DNA of 51,893 nt, taken from NCBI GenBank assembly GCA_002705995.1, contig PAJI01000026.1:47580-99472 (forward strand), read 5' to 3'. Of this stretch, positions 8,156 through 15,933 are shown one piece after another. A program made the position numbers and the translations under genes. This stretch comes from Crocinitomicaceae bacterium (GTDB taxonomy: Bacteria; Bacteroidota; Bacteroidia; Flavobacteriales_G; Salibacteraceae). The notes under the pieces were generated by a model. The model saw only the letters and a program-made list of their open reading frames with translations, was not told the DNA's origin and made no database searches. The first letter of the stretch is position 1. Each line of letters opens with the position of its first letter.

Positions 8156-8989
8156 TTATTGTTCAAATTCGGCCATAAACGGGGTGATAAACTTTGGATT
8201 ACTGGAATAAATGGCGAAAACTATTTTTTCAAACTGATGGGAAAAATCTGAAGTTATGACTTCCCTGAAATAAACAGCAATATCATTAGGGTCGTTTTGA
8301 AAAACACCACACCCCCAAGCACCAAGAACAAGTGTTTTGTGGTTGTTGGTGCGTGCAATGGCCAATACTTTTCGAATTCTTCGTTTCATTACTTGTTCAA
8401 CATCTTGCAGGCGTCCCGGTTCGCGGTGTTTTACCACACCTTTATTCACAGCAGGAGCAGTAATAATGGCGCAATGCATTTGTTGATTAAGGTTGTTGCC
8501 ATCTTCGTCTTTTATAATTGGGACAAATGGACTGTAGATCATATAATCTGTATACATACAAGACTTATGTTTACGATTGGTTTCGTAATAGCCCTGCGTT
8601 TTAATCTGACAGTTGTAAAGTCCGGTAGATCTGGCAATGCTTTCTTCCTGAGCCTGACTTCCTCCGAGAAATCCTCCTCCGGGATTTTTAGCAGAAGCAA
8701 AGTTGAGGCACAAAACATCTTCATGTCCTTCAGCAATGAGCATTCGAACAGCATCTAAAGTCGCCTGATTGGTAACGCTGATGTTTGTTTCAAAATCAGC
8801 CGTAGTGTAGGGGAGTTGTTTGAGCAATTCATCACTTTCTTCAGGTGTATAAACTTTGGTGAATTGCTCTGCTTTATGCTGTAGTTGACTAATGTCTATT
8901 TTTTTACCTGAAACAGAAGTATAAAACCCTTTGTCAAGAATTTGAAGGGTTTCTTCAGCAAGTTGTTTGCGGTATTCTCTATTGTTCAT
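8156..8989 (-). CDS. Microbial-type poly(ADP-ribose) glycohydrolase (TIGR02452 family)
   Basis: Predicted to hydrolyse ADP-ribose linkages in the cytoplasm. The 277-residue protein has the PARG signature: LNFASAKNPGGGFLGGSQAQEE at about residues 98-119, where GGG and the paired Glu are the catalytic loop. An N-terminal microbial PARG domain of about 90 residues precedes it. Length and motif agree with the TIGR02452 group. Another ADP-ribose-binding (macro) protein lies 1.4 kb away on the same strand, and kptA is 8 kb away. Confidence 0.88.
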   Translation of the reverse strand: MNNREYRKQLAEETLQILDKGFYTSVSGKKIDISQLQHKAEQFTKVYTPEESDELLKQLPYTTADFETNISVTNQATLDAVRMLIAEGHEDVLCLNFASAKNPGGGFLGGSQAQEESIARSTGLYNCQIKTQGYYETNRKHKSCMYTDYMIYSPFVPIIKDEDGNNLNQQMHCAIITAPAVNKGVVKHREPGRLQDVEQVMKRRIRKVLAIARTNNHKTLVLGAWGCGVFQNDPNDIAVYFREVITSDFSHQFEKIVFAIYSSNPKFITPFMAEFEQ

Positions 8990-9088
8990 GTGTATAGGCT
9001 TCGTAGTAAATTAATTGAAATGAAGTATTGTTTGTTTTTATTTGATGAGATTTGGTAATGATATTGCTTCAATAAGCAGAGTCGTTTT

Positions 9089-9547
9089 TTATGCCGGGAT
9101 TAGATTTTTATTCATTAGGTTTCTTTTATAAAGATAAGCCATGATTAAACCGAGCGTAAATGTAGTTCCGGTTACAGAAAGAATAAACCCAGCTATAATA
9201 GGAAGAATCAAATAGAAGAGCATTGTATTGTCAAGATTAACAACCGTGGTAATGATGACAAATACGGACCAAATAATTGTATTGACAATGAAAGAAAAGT
9301 GAAAAGAGGCATTCAATAGTTTTTTACCTTTTATCAGTCGCTTCTCTGCTTTTCTACATCCGATCCAAATCGAAAGTAGAAATGAAAGAATTAAACCCAC
9401 AATCGCCCAACCATAGGTGAGTATAATAAAGATAGTGCTTAGTCCTTCGCCTGATAATCCTGCAGGAAGCATAAAAGTGAATAATACTGTGAATAAGCCT
9501 GTAGGAGCACAAATTAAGTAGGAAATCAGTATGTTTTTTCGGAGCAT
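9089..9547 (-). CDS. Four-helix membrane protein, unknown function
   Basis: A 152-residue protein with four hydrophobic segments (about residues 8-32, 38-62, 78-103 and 110-140) separated by a short basic loop KAEKRLIKGKKLL. No family is recognised. It lies 15 bp downstream of the monooxygenase-like gene and may share its transcript. Confidence 0.6.
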   Translation of the reverse strand: MLRKNILISYLICAPTGLFTVLFTFMLPAGLSGEGLSTIFIILTYGWAIVGLILSFLLSIWIGCRKAEKRLIKGKKLLNASFHFSFIVNTIIWSVFVIITTVVNLDNTMLFYLILPIIAGFILSVTGTTFTLGLIMAYLYKRNLMNKNLIPA

Positions 9548-9562
9548 ATGTGCTTTTAAAGT

Positions 9563-9883
9563 CTATTGTAAATCAAACCCATAATCTCTTTCTACCAAAG
9601 CAATGCGAGTTTTGTAGTGTTTGTACCAGTCAGTTTTGCCTTTTTGTTGCGCTACCAGATGATCGGTTTGCTGTTTCCAATTTTGAATAGAAGCCAAATC
9701 GCGCCAATAAGAAACGGTAATGCCCAATGTATCGCGGGCACTTTCAATGCCTAGAAAACCATCTTGCTGTTGCGCTAATTCAAGCATTAAGCGAGCTGTT
9801 TGTGCATAATCATCCTCCTTATCTGTTCGAATAGAGGTGAAGATAACCGCATAATAGGGCGGAGATGGTGTTTGAGCAATCAT
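9563..9883 (-). CDS. Antibiotic biosynthesis monooxygenase (ABM) domain protein
   Basis: A 106-residue single-domain ferredoxin-like protein. The pattern YAQTARLMLELAQQQDGFLGIES, then ITVSYWRDLASIQNWKQQTDHLVAQ, matches the ABM family: a dimeric beta-sandwich with YWxxxxxIxxWK. Family members oxidise polyketides, quinones or haem, or have no known substrate. It sits 6 bp after the thioesterase gene. Confidence 0.8.
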   Translation of the reverse strand: MIAQTPSPPYYAVIFTSIRTDKEDDYAQTARLMLELAQQQDGFLGIESARDTLGITVSYWRDLASIQNWKQQTDHLVAQQKGKTDWYKHYKTRIALVERDYGFDLQ

Positions 9884-9889
9884 CGTTTA

Positions 9890-10291
9890 TTATTTGATGG
9901 CATTGAGCCAATCTTCGGTAGGTGCTACCAGCTTACGTTGGTGGGTATCAAACAAACCAACTTTCATTTCAACATCAGAACAAACTTTGCCGTTGCTGTC
10001 GGTTATCCATTGTTTAATAACACCCACTCTTGAATTGTATTCACCCGTTTGAGAGTGTATGGTAATCTTTTCGCGCAGGCGCAATTCGCGAATAAAACGG
10101 ATATTGATTTCCAGTACAACAGGACCTAATCCTGTGGTTTTGATTTTGTCTAATCCGTAACCATTATCGGTAATGAATTGCCAACGGGCTTCTTCATAAA
10201 TCTGTAAATAGGTGGCATTGTTAACATGACCAAAAGTATCGAGGTGAAATTCTTTGATGGTCATGTCGTAGGTAAATATTCTGTTTTCCAT
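9890..10291 (-). CDS. Acyl-CoA thioesterase (4HBT hot-dog family)
   Basis: A 133-residue hot-dog thioesterase of the YbgC/4-hydroxybenzoyl-CoA type. The catalytic region reads EFHLDTFGHVNNATYLQIYEEARW, with the conserved Asp and the GHVNNxxYxxxxEEAR motif. The ATG at 10291 (MENRIF) is chosen because the upstream extension begins with TTG. It probably hydrolyses acyl-CoA in the cytoplasm; the chain length is unknown. Confidence 0.87.
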   Translation of the reverse strand: MENRIFTYDMTIKEFHLDTFGHVNNATYLQIYEEARWQFITDNGYGLDKIKTTGLGPVVLEINIRFIRELRLREKITIHSQTGEYNSRVGVIKQWITDSNGKVCSDVEMKVGLFDTHQRKLVAPTEDWLNAIK

Positions 10292-10365
10292 TGATTGTTT
10301 TACTTGAGGACTCAAAGATAGTGCTGTCTGCGGAACCGATTTGGCAACTAAAGCCTAAAATAGGA

Positions 10366-10968
10366 TTATTCGTACTTAGGAGTGTCTCGTTTAAGGTAGC
10401 GCTGTTGTTTTATGGCATCAATATAGAGTGGAAATTCAGGTTTTTGGTTTAAAATAACTTCAGAATAGGCTGCAAACATTTGTTTGGCGGCTACAAAAGG
10501 CGACATTTTACCGGTACCAGTGCACAATCCGGGAATAGCTATAGAAGTAATGTTGTTATTGGCTAACCCTTCGATAAGAATGGCTTTCATAGCCAGATAG
10601 GCGTTAACAGACTCCAGAATTCCATCGCTGCCGGGTATGCGCATTGTTGGTGCACAAATAACCAATTGATTGTTGGTTGCAATGGTTTCTGTTTGTCCCA
10701 CCAGAAGTTCTCTCAGAGGAGAAGCGTTAATGCGCTTTTTCAATTCGGTTTGAATAGCCCAACCCATTTGTTTGGAAATGAGTAAATCTAACCCACCGTC
10801 CATAAAACCAAATGAGTTTCCCGGGCTTACAATGGCATCGACATTGATGTCGAAAATATCAGCTTCAACAACGTTTACATTTGGTTGATTGTCAAAGAAA
10901 CGACACCATGCTTTACCTAACTCAGGCATGTTGTAATGAACAAGAAAAAGTTGGAGTTCTTTTTTCAT
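10366..10968 (-). CDS. Macro domain (ADP-ribose-binding) protein
   Basis: A 200-residue macrodomain protein. Signatures: VVEADIFDINVDAIVSPGNSFGFMDGGLDLLI (residues about 34-65), with the Asn-Ser and GGLD loop that contacts ADP-ribose, and IPGLCTGTGKMSP near residue 145, the phosphate loop. Macrodomains bind or hydrolyse ADP-ribose derivatives, and the GGLD variant resembles members annotated as macro-like or phage-tail-like proteins. Its neighbour at 8156 is a PARG, giving two ADP-ribose hydrolase-type genes within 3 kb. Confidence 0.85.
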   Translation of the reverse strand: MKKELQLFLVHYNMPELGKAWCRFFDNQPNVNVVEADIFDINVDAIVSPGNSFGFMDGGLDLLISKQMGWAIQTELKKRINASPLRELLVGQTETIATNNQLVICAPTMRIPGSDGILESVNAYLAMKAILIEGLANNNITSIAIPGLCTGTGKMSPFVAAKQMFAAYSEVILNQKPEFPLYIDAIKQQRYLKRDTPKYE

Positions 10969-11004
10969 GATGGGAATTATTCTTGGTGTATAAGTTCAGA
11001 GTTG

Positions 11005-11412
11005 TCAATGCTCATCCCCGTTATACATCCACATGGGTTCGGTTTGGCCGGCACGTTCAAATCCGTTCTTTTTGTAAAAATCAATGGCTTTTCCATCTGC
11101 TGTGAGCATTTGCATGTGAAAACTCGCATATTTTTCCTGCATTTTGGCTACAATTTGGTGTCCAATGCCTTTTCCTTGGTAATCTGGATGAACTAACAAG
11201 TGTGGATAATACACCACCAAGTATCCGTCTGAGATAGCATTTCCGATACCCACCAATTTATCGTTGTCCCATGCAGAAATCAAGGTGTGCGAATGTAGTA
11301 AAGCGTTGAACAATGCTTGAGGTTTTTCGGCCGCACTCCATTGGTTGGCTTTGTATAACGCAACAACCTCATCGATGTTAAGGTCTCTGGTTTCTGATAG
11401 TGTGATTTGCAT
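11005..11412 (-). CDS. GNAT family N-acetyltransferase
   Basis: A 135-residue acetyltransferase with acetyl-CoA motif A: VHPDYQGKGIGHQIVAKM, where QGKGIG is the pyrophosphate loop, and a C-terminal ADGKAIDFYKKNGFERAG motif B. The start is placed at the ATG at 11412 (MQITLSE); an upstream TTG would overlap the promoter box. The substrate is unknown. It is the last host gene before the prophage and lies downstream of the gene the prophage interrupts. Confidence 0.87.
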   Translation of the reverse strand: MQITLSETRDLNIDEVVALYKANQWSAAEKPQALFNALLHSHTLISAWDNDKLVGIGNAISDGYLVVYYPHLLVHPDYQGKGIGHQIVAKMQEKYASFHMQMLTADGKAIDFYKKNGFERAGQTEPMWMYNGDEH

Positions 11413-11439
11413 GTGCCTTGTCTTTTGCTGTAAACGCAG

Positions 11440-11447
11440 CAAAATTA
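11440..11447 (-). promoter_or_regulatory. -7 box of the GNAT promoter
   Basis: TAATTTTG on the minus strand matches TAnnTTTG and would start RNA about 20 nt before the ATG at 11412. The expected -33 position lies near 11467 with no clear TTTG. The prophage end is about 70 bp further upstream, so this promoter is intact. Confidence 0.45.
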
Positions 11448-11494
11448 GCGAATCGGGTACAAAACTATATGACTAACACACCTAAGGTTGCAGG

Positions 11495-11511
11495 CTATTC
11501 TTTACTCGGAA
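11495..11511 (-). other. Severed 3' end of the host gene now at 45470-46228
   Basis: Joining 45472 and above to this stretch across the duplicated ATAG continues the reading frame of the gene at 45470-46228 by FPSKE, then a TAG stop at 11495-11497. This is therefore the displaced C-terminal coding end of that gene, separated by the prophage. It is an inference from frame continuity. Confidence 0.6.
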
Positions 11512-11515
11512 ATAG
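11512..11515. repeat. Left copy of probable target duplication (ATAG)
   Basis: ATAG precedes the prophage left end and recurs at 45472-45475 after the right end. Both copies lie exactly 7 bp outside the terminal AAAACG motifs. A 5-bp reading (AATAG versus TATAG) matches at 4 of 5. Confidence 0.55.
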
Positions 11516-11522
11516 GGGGGAT

Positions 11523-11537
11523 AAAACGAAGTGTACA
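11523..11537 (+). repeat. Left-end transposase-binding site L1
   Basis: AAAACGAAGTGTACA lies 7 bp inside the left boundary. It is the inverted counterpart, with one mismatch, of TGTACAATTCGTTTT at the right end. By analogy with Mu end sites it is taken as the outermost transposase site. Confidence 0.7.
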
Positions 11538-11542
11538 AACAA

Positions 11543-11601
11543 AAAAAGCCCGAAAAACCATAAAAAGCCCGAAAACACTATAAAAATGGCGAATTGAACA
11601 T
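11543..11601 (+). repeat. Three tandem 19-20 bp repeats at the left end
   Basis: Units begin AAAAAGCCCGAAAA at 11543 and 11562 and, more degenerate, AAAAATGGCGAATTG at 11582. Each unit is 19-20 bp, about two helical turns. They sit between sites L1 and L2 and could be extra transposase or accessory protein sites. Confidence 0.6.
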
Positions 11602-11613
11602 GAAACCATCATA

Positions 11614-11628
11614 AAAACAAAATGTACA
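11614..11628 (+). repeat. Left-end transposase-binding site L2
   Basis: AAAACAAAATGTACA matches the inverse of the right-end motif at 13 of 15 positions, in the same orientation as L1 and 91 bp further in. Wide spacing of left sites and tight spacing of right sites is also the pattern of Mu. Confidence 0.6.
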
Positions 11629-11790
11629 TCTAGCTACCATTCTCTTCCATTCTACTTCCATTACTATAGACTAATACTTCACTTCAGTAAATCTTAGTAC
11701 CATTATAGCAGTATAACACTGCTGAAACTCCCATTCACTCAATAAAACAGGCTTAAATAGCTTGATTGTGCTCTACTATTAATTGATCCT

Positions 11791-11823
11791 TTGAACCTAG
11801 TTTAAACATCATTTAAACCGAGC
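11791..11823 (+). repeat. Phased TTAAA iteron, site A
   Basis: Three contiguous 11-bp units: TTGAACCTAGT, TTAAACATCAT, TTAAACCGAGC. The 18-bp core GTTTAAACATCATTTAAA is identical to that at 20057-20074. It lies in the non-coding left end between L2 and the repressor 3' end. The interval 11629-12099 holds no gene I can support, only this iteron and the tandem repeat at 11866. Confidence 0.65.
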
Positions 11824-11865
11824 TCTTCTTTTTTGAAAAAAGCCCATAAAAAACGAAAGGGGGTG

Positions 11866-11889
11866 CACTTGGGGTTACACTTGGGGTTA
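11866..11889 (+). repeat. Two tandem 12-bp repeats
   Basis: Two perfect copies of CACTTGGGGTTA stand in direct repeat in the non-coding left end, in G-rich context that differs from the AT-rich surroundings. Function unknown. Confidence 0.75.
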
Positions 11890-12088
11890 CAAAACCAGTT
11901 AAATACAGACCTATATAAGAGTGATAAATATCTTAAAAGGTCTAATATTAACCCTTTTTATTGTTTACATGGGGGGGTAATACATGAAAACACACGTTTT
12001 AAGCACTTGTTAATACTCGGATGTAATTTGTAAGCATCAATAAATCAATAAAATAGAACGAGTTTGCTTTTAAAAGCTGTTTTGTAGA

Positions 12089-12103
12089 TGTACAATTCGT
12101 TAT
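12089..12103 (-). repeat. Internal end-like site in the repressor 3' end
   Basis: TGTACAATTCGTTAT matches the right-end motif at 13 of 15 positions and has the right-end orientation. It overlaps the stop codon of the repressor gene. It may be a third left-end transposase site in inverted orientation, or an internal regulatory site. Confidence 0.55.
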
Positions 12104-12837
12104 CTGCGCATGCGTTTGCGCTGGAGTTCAATAATGTTGAATATCCTATCAATATCCATTAAATTGACAGTGATATCATCGTAATAATCATTTAAAGAGT
12201 GCAGAGTGATATCTCCAGTATCAACATTGTGTTTGGTGATTCTCTTTACAAGTATACCATCAGTTTTATGTACTATAACGAAATCCCACTTATTGATGTG
12301 GAGCTTTGATTTCCAGTACTCTTGCTTAACGTTTCGGCAGAGGATTACATCTCCTTCAATGTAGCCGTCATCTTGACCATTATCCATTGAATCACCTTTA
12401 ACTTCAAAGCAGATATACTCTCCTTTATACTCTTTATCTACTATAAATGGAACTTTTGGGAGTTCTTCAATAAAATATTGATCAGCAAATCCTTTCATGT
12501 AGCCAGCGTGAGCATATTGATTAACCAAAGGTACTTCCATAACCCTATGAGATATAGGGGCTACAGCTTCATTTTTGCCGTATTCAGCTGTTGGTTCATT
12601 AGCTGTATTTTGATGTGTATTACTCTTTTTTCCCGTCAGAAGCCATTGGACATCAATATCAGGATATGCAGCTAAAATTTTAGCTATCATATCAGCTCCT
12701 AGCTCACTATAAAGCCCTTTTCCTTTAAAATTACTTGGTGAAGATTTAGTGTCACGGAAAAATTGAGCTTTCGAAATACCTTGATTATCAAGGAACTCTA
12801 TCATTCTTCGTTTCGTATGGGCTATATTTCGACTCAT
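12100..12837 (-). CDS. Phage repressor, XRE-type HTH plus S24 peptidase (LexA/CI-like)
   Basis: The 245-residue lysogeny repressor of the prophage. Residues 1-70 form a helix-turn-helix domain (KAQFFRDTKSSPSNFKGKGLYSE) and a WLLTGK motif typical of Bacteroidota XRE repressors. The C-terminal domain is S24: Ser150 in FEVKGDSMDNG and Lys198 in GILVKRI form the Ser-Lys dyad, with a candidate Ala-Gly self-cleavage site at residues 111-112 (HAGYMKG). It therefore looks SOS-inducible, unlike the Mu c repressor. It is transcribed leftward, facing the early operon. Confidence 0.92.
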   Translation of the reverse strand: MSRNIAHTKRRMIEFLDNQGISKAQFFRDTKSSPSNFKGKGLYSELGADMIAKILAAYPDIDVQWLLTGKKSNTHQNTANEPTAEYGKNEAVAPISHRVMEVPLVNQYAHAGYMKGFADQYFIEELPKVPFIVDKEYKGEYICFEVKGDSMDNGQDDGYIEGDVILCRNVKQEYWKSKLHINKWDFVIVHKTDGILVKRITKHNVDTGDITLHSLNDYYDDITVNLMDIDRIFNIIELQRKRMRR

Positions 12838-12841
12838 TCTT

Positions 12842-12872
12842 TTTGAAGTGGTCTAAATTTAATCTATGTTTG
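12842..12872 (+). promoter_or_regulatory. Early lytic promoter
   Basis: A -33 TTTG at 12842-12845, an exact 19-bp spacer and a -7 TATGTTTG at 12865-12872 fit the Bacteroidota consensus without mismatch. The predicted start is near 12879, about 20 nt before the Ner-like ATG. It should drive the transposition operon. Confidence 0.8.
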
Positions 12873-12898
12873 TATTTATAACAAGACAAATGTATTTA
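12871..12898. promoter_or_regulatory. Operator-like direct repeats and the leftward repressor promoter
   Basis: TGTATTTA occurs at 12871-12878 and 12891-12898, spaced 20 bp (two helical turns), flanking both predicted start points. On the minus strand TACATTTG (12894-12887) is a perfect -7 box aimed at the repressor, though its -33 is weak. The two promoters face each other and would start RNA at almost the same base, so occupancy of one should exclude the other. Confidence 0.55.
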
Positions 12899-12900
12899 AC

Positions 12901-13083
12901 ATGACGAATCTCACAGCAGAACAAATCAGAAAAATTAACATGGCAGCCATTTCAAGAGTGGTGAATTGTCATCCTGATTATGTATCGAAAGTGTTACATG
13001 GAAAACGTAATACCAACACTGATCTAGCGAAGAGAATACTTTCTAAAGCCAAACAAATGGTTGAGATACTTGAAGGCGAGTAA
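12901..13083 (+). CDS. Small HTH protein, Ner-like early regulator
   Basis: A 60-residue DNA-binding protein with a helix-turn-helix: AAISRVVNCHPDYVSKVLHGKRNTNTDLAKRIL. The size and position, first gene of the early operon and opposite the repressor, match Mu ner, which shuts down early transcription and represses the repressor promoter. Sequence similarity to Ner itself is not claimed. It ends 1 nt before the transposase ATG. Confidence 0.7.
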   Translation: MTNLTAEQIRKINMAAISRVVNCHPDYVSKVLHGKRNTNTDLAKRILSKAKQMVEILEGE

Positions 13084-13084
13084 T

Positions 13085-15061
13085 ATGTTTGAGTATATCG
13101 ATAACATATTATGCGTAGCTGCTAACTGGTTATACTCTGAAGAGGTTCAGATTCTAACCTACCCTAATTATAAAGCTTTAGTTAATCGTGAGCGAATCAA
13201 CAGGGTTAGAAGAGGTGGTGGTTCTGATACTATTGCTTGGGTTGAATATAAATCTCTACCTCAGAGATTCAAAAGGCCAATTGAAGAATTTTTAGGTGGA
13301 AAACCTGAAGAACTATTCAAAGAGTCAAAGCCTAATTCTCTAACAAAATATCTTCAAGAAGATCTAGCTGCTAAAGACTTCTTTGAATTATTCATAAAAA
13401 CAAATGGTCAGCCACTATCTCAAAAATCAAAAGAGAAGTATCAAGCCGATGCTATTATTTTCAATGCTATTACTGAATTAATCAAGTATAGATCAAAATT
13501 CAAACGAGGTCAAAAATCTAACTCAACAGATTTTTGGATAAACGTAACAGCAGCTATTCATGAACTTGATAGAGGCACTTATCCGCATTCTATAAAAAAT
13601 AATCATAGAGCTGTAAAACGTAAATACGACAAGTATATAGAGCATAGCTATCAGGGTTTGATACATGGTTCTGAAGGAAATAATAATCCTGAGAAAATAA
13701 CAGGTGAAATTCTTGATTGGTGGATAGCTATTCATTCTATGCCTATGAAATTCTCAGTACCTCAAGAGATGGTTAGGTATAATTCCATTAGAGAAGAAAA
13801 AGGCTGGCCATCACTAACACATCAAGCTGTAAATAAAAGACTTCATGAGCCTGAAATAGAGCGCAAATGGTATTTAGGTAGGCATGGTGAAGATGCCTAC
13901 ATGGCGAAATACAGTCACTTTATAAAGCGAAAAAGAGATAATTGGTTTCCAAACGCCTATTGGGTTATCGATGGTTCTAAGCTTGATTGGGTTCATTACT
14001 ATGATAATGATCAAAAAATGGCTGCTCACTTGAAGATAGACGTTGTTATTGATGTTTATAGTGAGAAAATAATCGGTTACTCATTCTCTGAAACTGAAGA
14101 TCATACAGATCACTTTACAGCTGTTAAAATGAGTGTAAATAATAGTGGTGTTCACCCCTATCTATTTACTTATGATGGCCAGTCTGGCCATACTTCAAGT
14201 ATGATGCAGAGCCTATACGATAGGCTTGTAGCTCACCCTAAAGGAGATCATTATAAACACAAGGCGCGAAGAAAAGGTAATCCAATTGAGCAGATTTTTT
14301 CACGCTTGCAAAGGCAAGTGTTGAATATCATGTGGAATTCTGACAAGCAATCAATCAAGTCTAGGGATATAGATGCAAAATTAAACAAGGAATTCATCCT
14401 TGAATACAAACATCTACTGAAACCAAAGCAAGATTTGCTAAAAGCTTTTAAAGCTATGGTGAATATTTGGAACTCAGCCAAACATCCCCATTTTGATAGC
14501 TCAAGAAACGAAGTTTTTCAGCATGAAATGCCGATGAGGCAAGAGATCAGTTTTATTGATCAAGTTGAAATGTTTTGGATTCAGGCTAGAAGGCCAAGTA
14601 CTTATGGTAGAGGTGGATTAGAATTAGAGGTGAAAGGCACTACATACTGGTTTGAAGTGTTGGATTCTGATAATAGAATAGATATATCCTTTAGACGTAA
14701 ATACGTTGGTAAAAAATTCGTAGTAAAGTACGATCCTGAGTACCTAAGTGAGTTTATACGCCTTTACTTACCTGATTCAGACGGTAATCTTGATTTTATT
14801 GCAAACGCCCAAACAAAACGCGCTCATGAAGTTATTCCTGCGCTCAAGGAAGAAGGTGATGATGCAAGATTTAGAAGAGATTATCAAGTAAGAGAAATTG
14901 AAATGTCTCTTGATGAAGCTGATATGATTGCAGCTAGGAAGCGTGCTGGAATTACCCCTGAAGTAATTATTGAAGAACAAGAACTACTCATGAAAATGGG
15001 TGGCTCTTTACCAAAGAAGGAGCGCACTGTGCTAGAGAGCTCCTTCATTAATGGTTTGTAA
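13085..15061 (+). CDS. MuA-like DDE transposase
   Basis: A 658-residue transposase that cuts and joins the phage ends. Residues 1-90 match the MuA N-terminal DNA-binding region in size, and a second helical end-binding region follows. The catalytic RNase H-like core has Asp296 (WVIDGSK), Asp364 (FTYDGQSG) and Glu402 (GNPIEQIFSRL). A C-terminal beta-barrel and a basic tail follow, where MuA contacts MuB. The ATG at 13085 is preferred to an upstream in-frame start overlapping the Ner-like gene. Its expected targets are the inverted 15-bp motifs at both ends. Confidence 0.95.
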   Translation: MFEYIDNILCVAANWLYSEEVQILTYPNYKALVNRERINRVRRGGGSDTIAWVEYKSLPQRFKRPIEEFLGGKPEELFKESKPNSLTKYLQEDLAAKDFFELFIKTNGQPLSQKSKEKYQADAIIFNAITELIKYRSKFKRGQKSNSTDFWINVTAAIHELDRGTYPHSIKNNHRAVKRKYDKYIEHSYQGLIHGSEGNNNPEKITGEILDWWIAIHSMPMKFSVPQEMVRYNSIREEKGWPSLTHQAVNKRLHEPEIERKWYLGRHGEDAYMAKYSHFIKRKRDNWFPNAYWVIDGSKLDWVHYYDNDQKMAAHLKIDVVIDVYSEKIIGYSFSETEDHTDHFTAVKMSVNNSGVHPYLFTYDGQSGHTSSMMQSLYDRLVAHPKGDHYKHKARRKGNPIEQIFSRLQRQVLNIMWNSDKQSIKSRDIDAKLNKEFILEYKHLLKPKQDLLKAFKAMVNIWNSAKHPHFDSSRNEVFQHEMPMRQEISFIDQVEMFWIQARRPSTYGRGGLELEVKGTTYWFEVLDSDNRIDISFRRKYVGKKFVVKYDPEYLSEFIRLYLPDSDGNLDFIANAQTKRAHEVIPALKEEGDDARFRRDYQVREIEMSLDEADMIAARKRAGITPEVIIEEQELLMKMGGSLPKKERTVLESSFINGL

Positions 15062-15081
15062 CAATTTCAAAATTCAAATAT

Positions 15082-15933
15082 ATGGACAATCATGTAAAGG
15101 AGCTTATTGCTGAAGAAATAAAGCGATTAAGCACGCAGTATAGCCAAGCTAAAGTGGCTGAAATGATTGATGTTTCATCTGCAACATGTAACCACATGCA
15201 GAATGGCAAATGGCAATTGATTTCAGATTCAAAATGGCGAAAAGTTATGGTGAATTTAAAGCTTGATCCATTTTGGAATATAGCAGAGACACATACGCTT
15301 AAAACAATGGAAGCTCTGCTTTTTGCTGTACAAAAAAGGCATCTATCTATTTTGATTTCTGAAAATGCTGGTTTTGGAAAATCAGAGGCTTATAAACACT
15401 ATTCAAAAAAATATATCAATGTAATTCATGTTGAGTGCAAGCAATATTGGAGCAAAAAAAGTTATGTAAAAAACCTTTTGCAAACATGTGGACTCTCTCA
15501 ACACGGAACAACTGAAGAGTTGATTGAGAGATTTCTCACATATGCTAAAGAGCAAGATAGTTTGCTCATGATAATAGATCAAGCCGATAAATTGAAACCC
15601 AACCAGTTCGATTTATTCATGGACTTCTACAATGATCTATTTGGCCATGTTGGATTTGTATTGTCAGGCGTACCAGCCCTTCAAAAAAGACTGTTAAAAG
15701 GCGTTCAATCTGATAAACCCGGATACAGAGAAATTTGGAGTCGAATTGGCTCAAAGGTATATGATGGTCTCAATGAACCAACAATGAAAGATGTTGAGAG
15801 CATTTGTAAAGCTAATGGAGTAGATAATGAAGGTGACATTGTTTACATCTACAATGTGTCGAATGGTGATTTACGGAAAGTTAGACGCGAGATTGAAAAG
15901 ATACAATTGGCTCAAAATCGTAATGCTGCATGA
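15082..15933 (+). CDS. MuB-like AAA+ ATPase, target capture
   Basis: A 283-residue ATP-dependent DNA-binding protein that should select the target and activate the transposase. An N-terminal helix-turn-helix (SQAKVAEMIDVSSATCNHMQNGKW, residues 21-44) is the same design as MuB. Walker A is ENAGFGKS (residues 94-101) and Walker B is LLMIIDQADK with Asp166. A sensor-like LSGVPALQKRL follows. It lies 20 bp after the transposase and overlaps the next ATPase gene by 4 nt. Family assignment is firm. Confidence 0.93.
   Translation: MDNHVKELIAEEIKRLSTQYSQAKVAEMIDVSSATCNHMQNGKWQLISDSKWRKVMVNLKLDPFWNIAETHTLKTMEALLFAVQKRHLSILISENAGFGKSEAYKHYSKKYINVIHVECKQYWSKKSYVKNLLQTCGLSQHGTTEELIERFLTYAKEQDSLLMIIDQADKLKPNQFDLFMDFYNDLFGHVGFVLSGVPALQKRLLKGVQSDKPGYREIWSRIGSKVYDGLNEPTMKDVESICKANGVDNEGDIVYIYNVSNGDLRKVRREIEKIQLAQNRNAA

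Noticed and set aside
8297-8758. 153-codon plus-strand frame over the PARG-like gene
   Set aside because: Antisense shadow of a gene with clear PARG motifs.
11541-11601. CRISPR-like array in the prophage left end
   Set aside because: Units are contiguous 19-20 bp direct repeats without spacers, and no cas genes occur in the window.
11833-12033. 66-codon plus-strand frame in the prophage left end
   Set aside because: TTG start only, it crosses the CACTTGGGGTTA tandem repeats, and the translation has no protein-like features.
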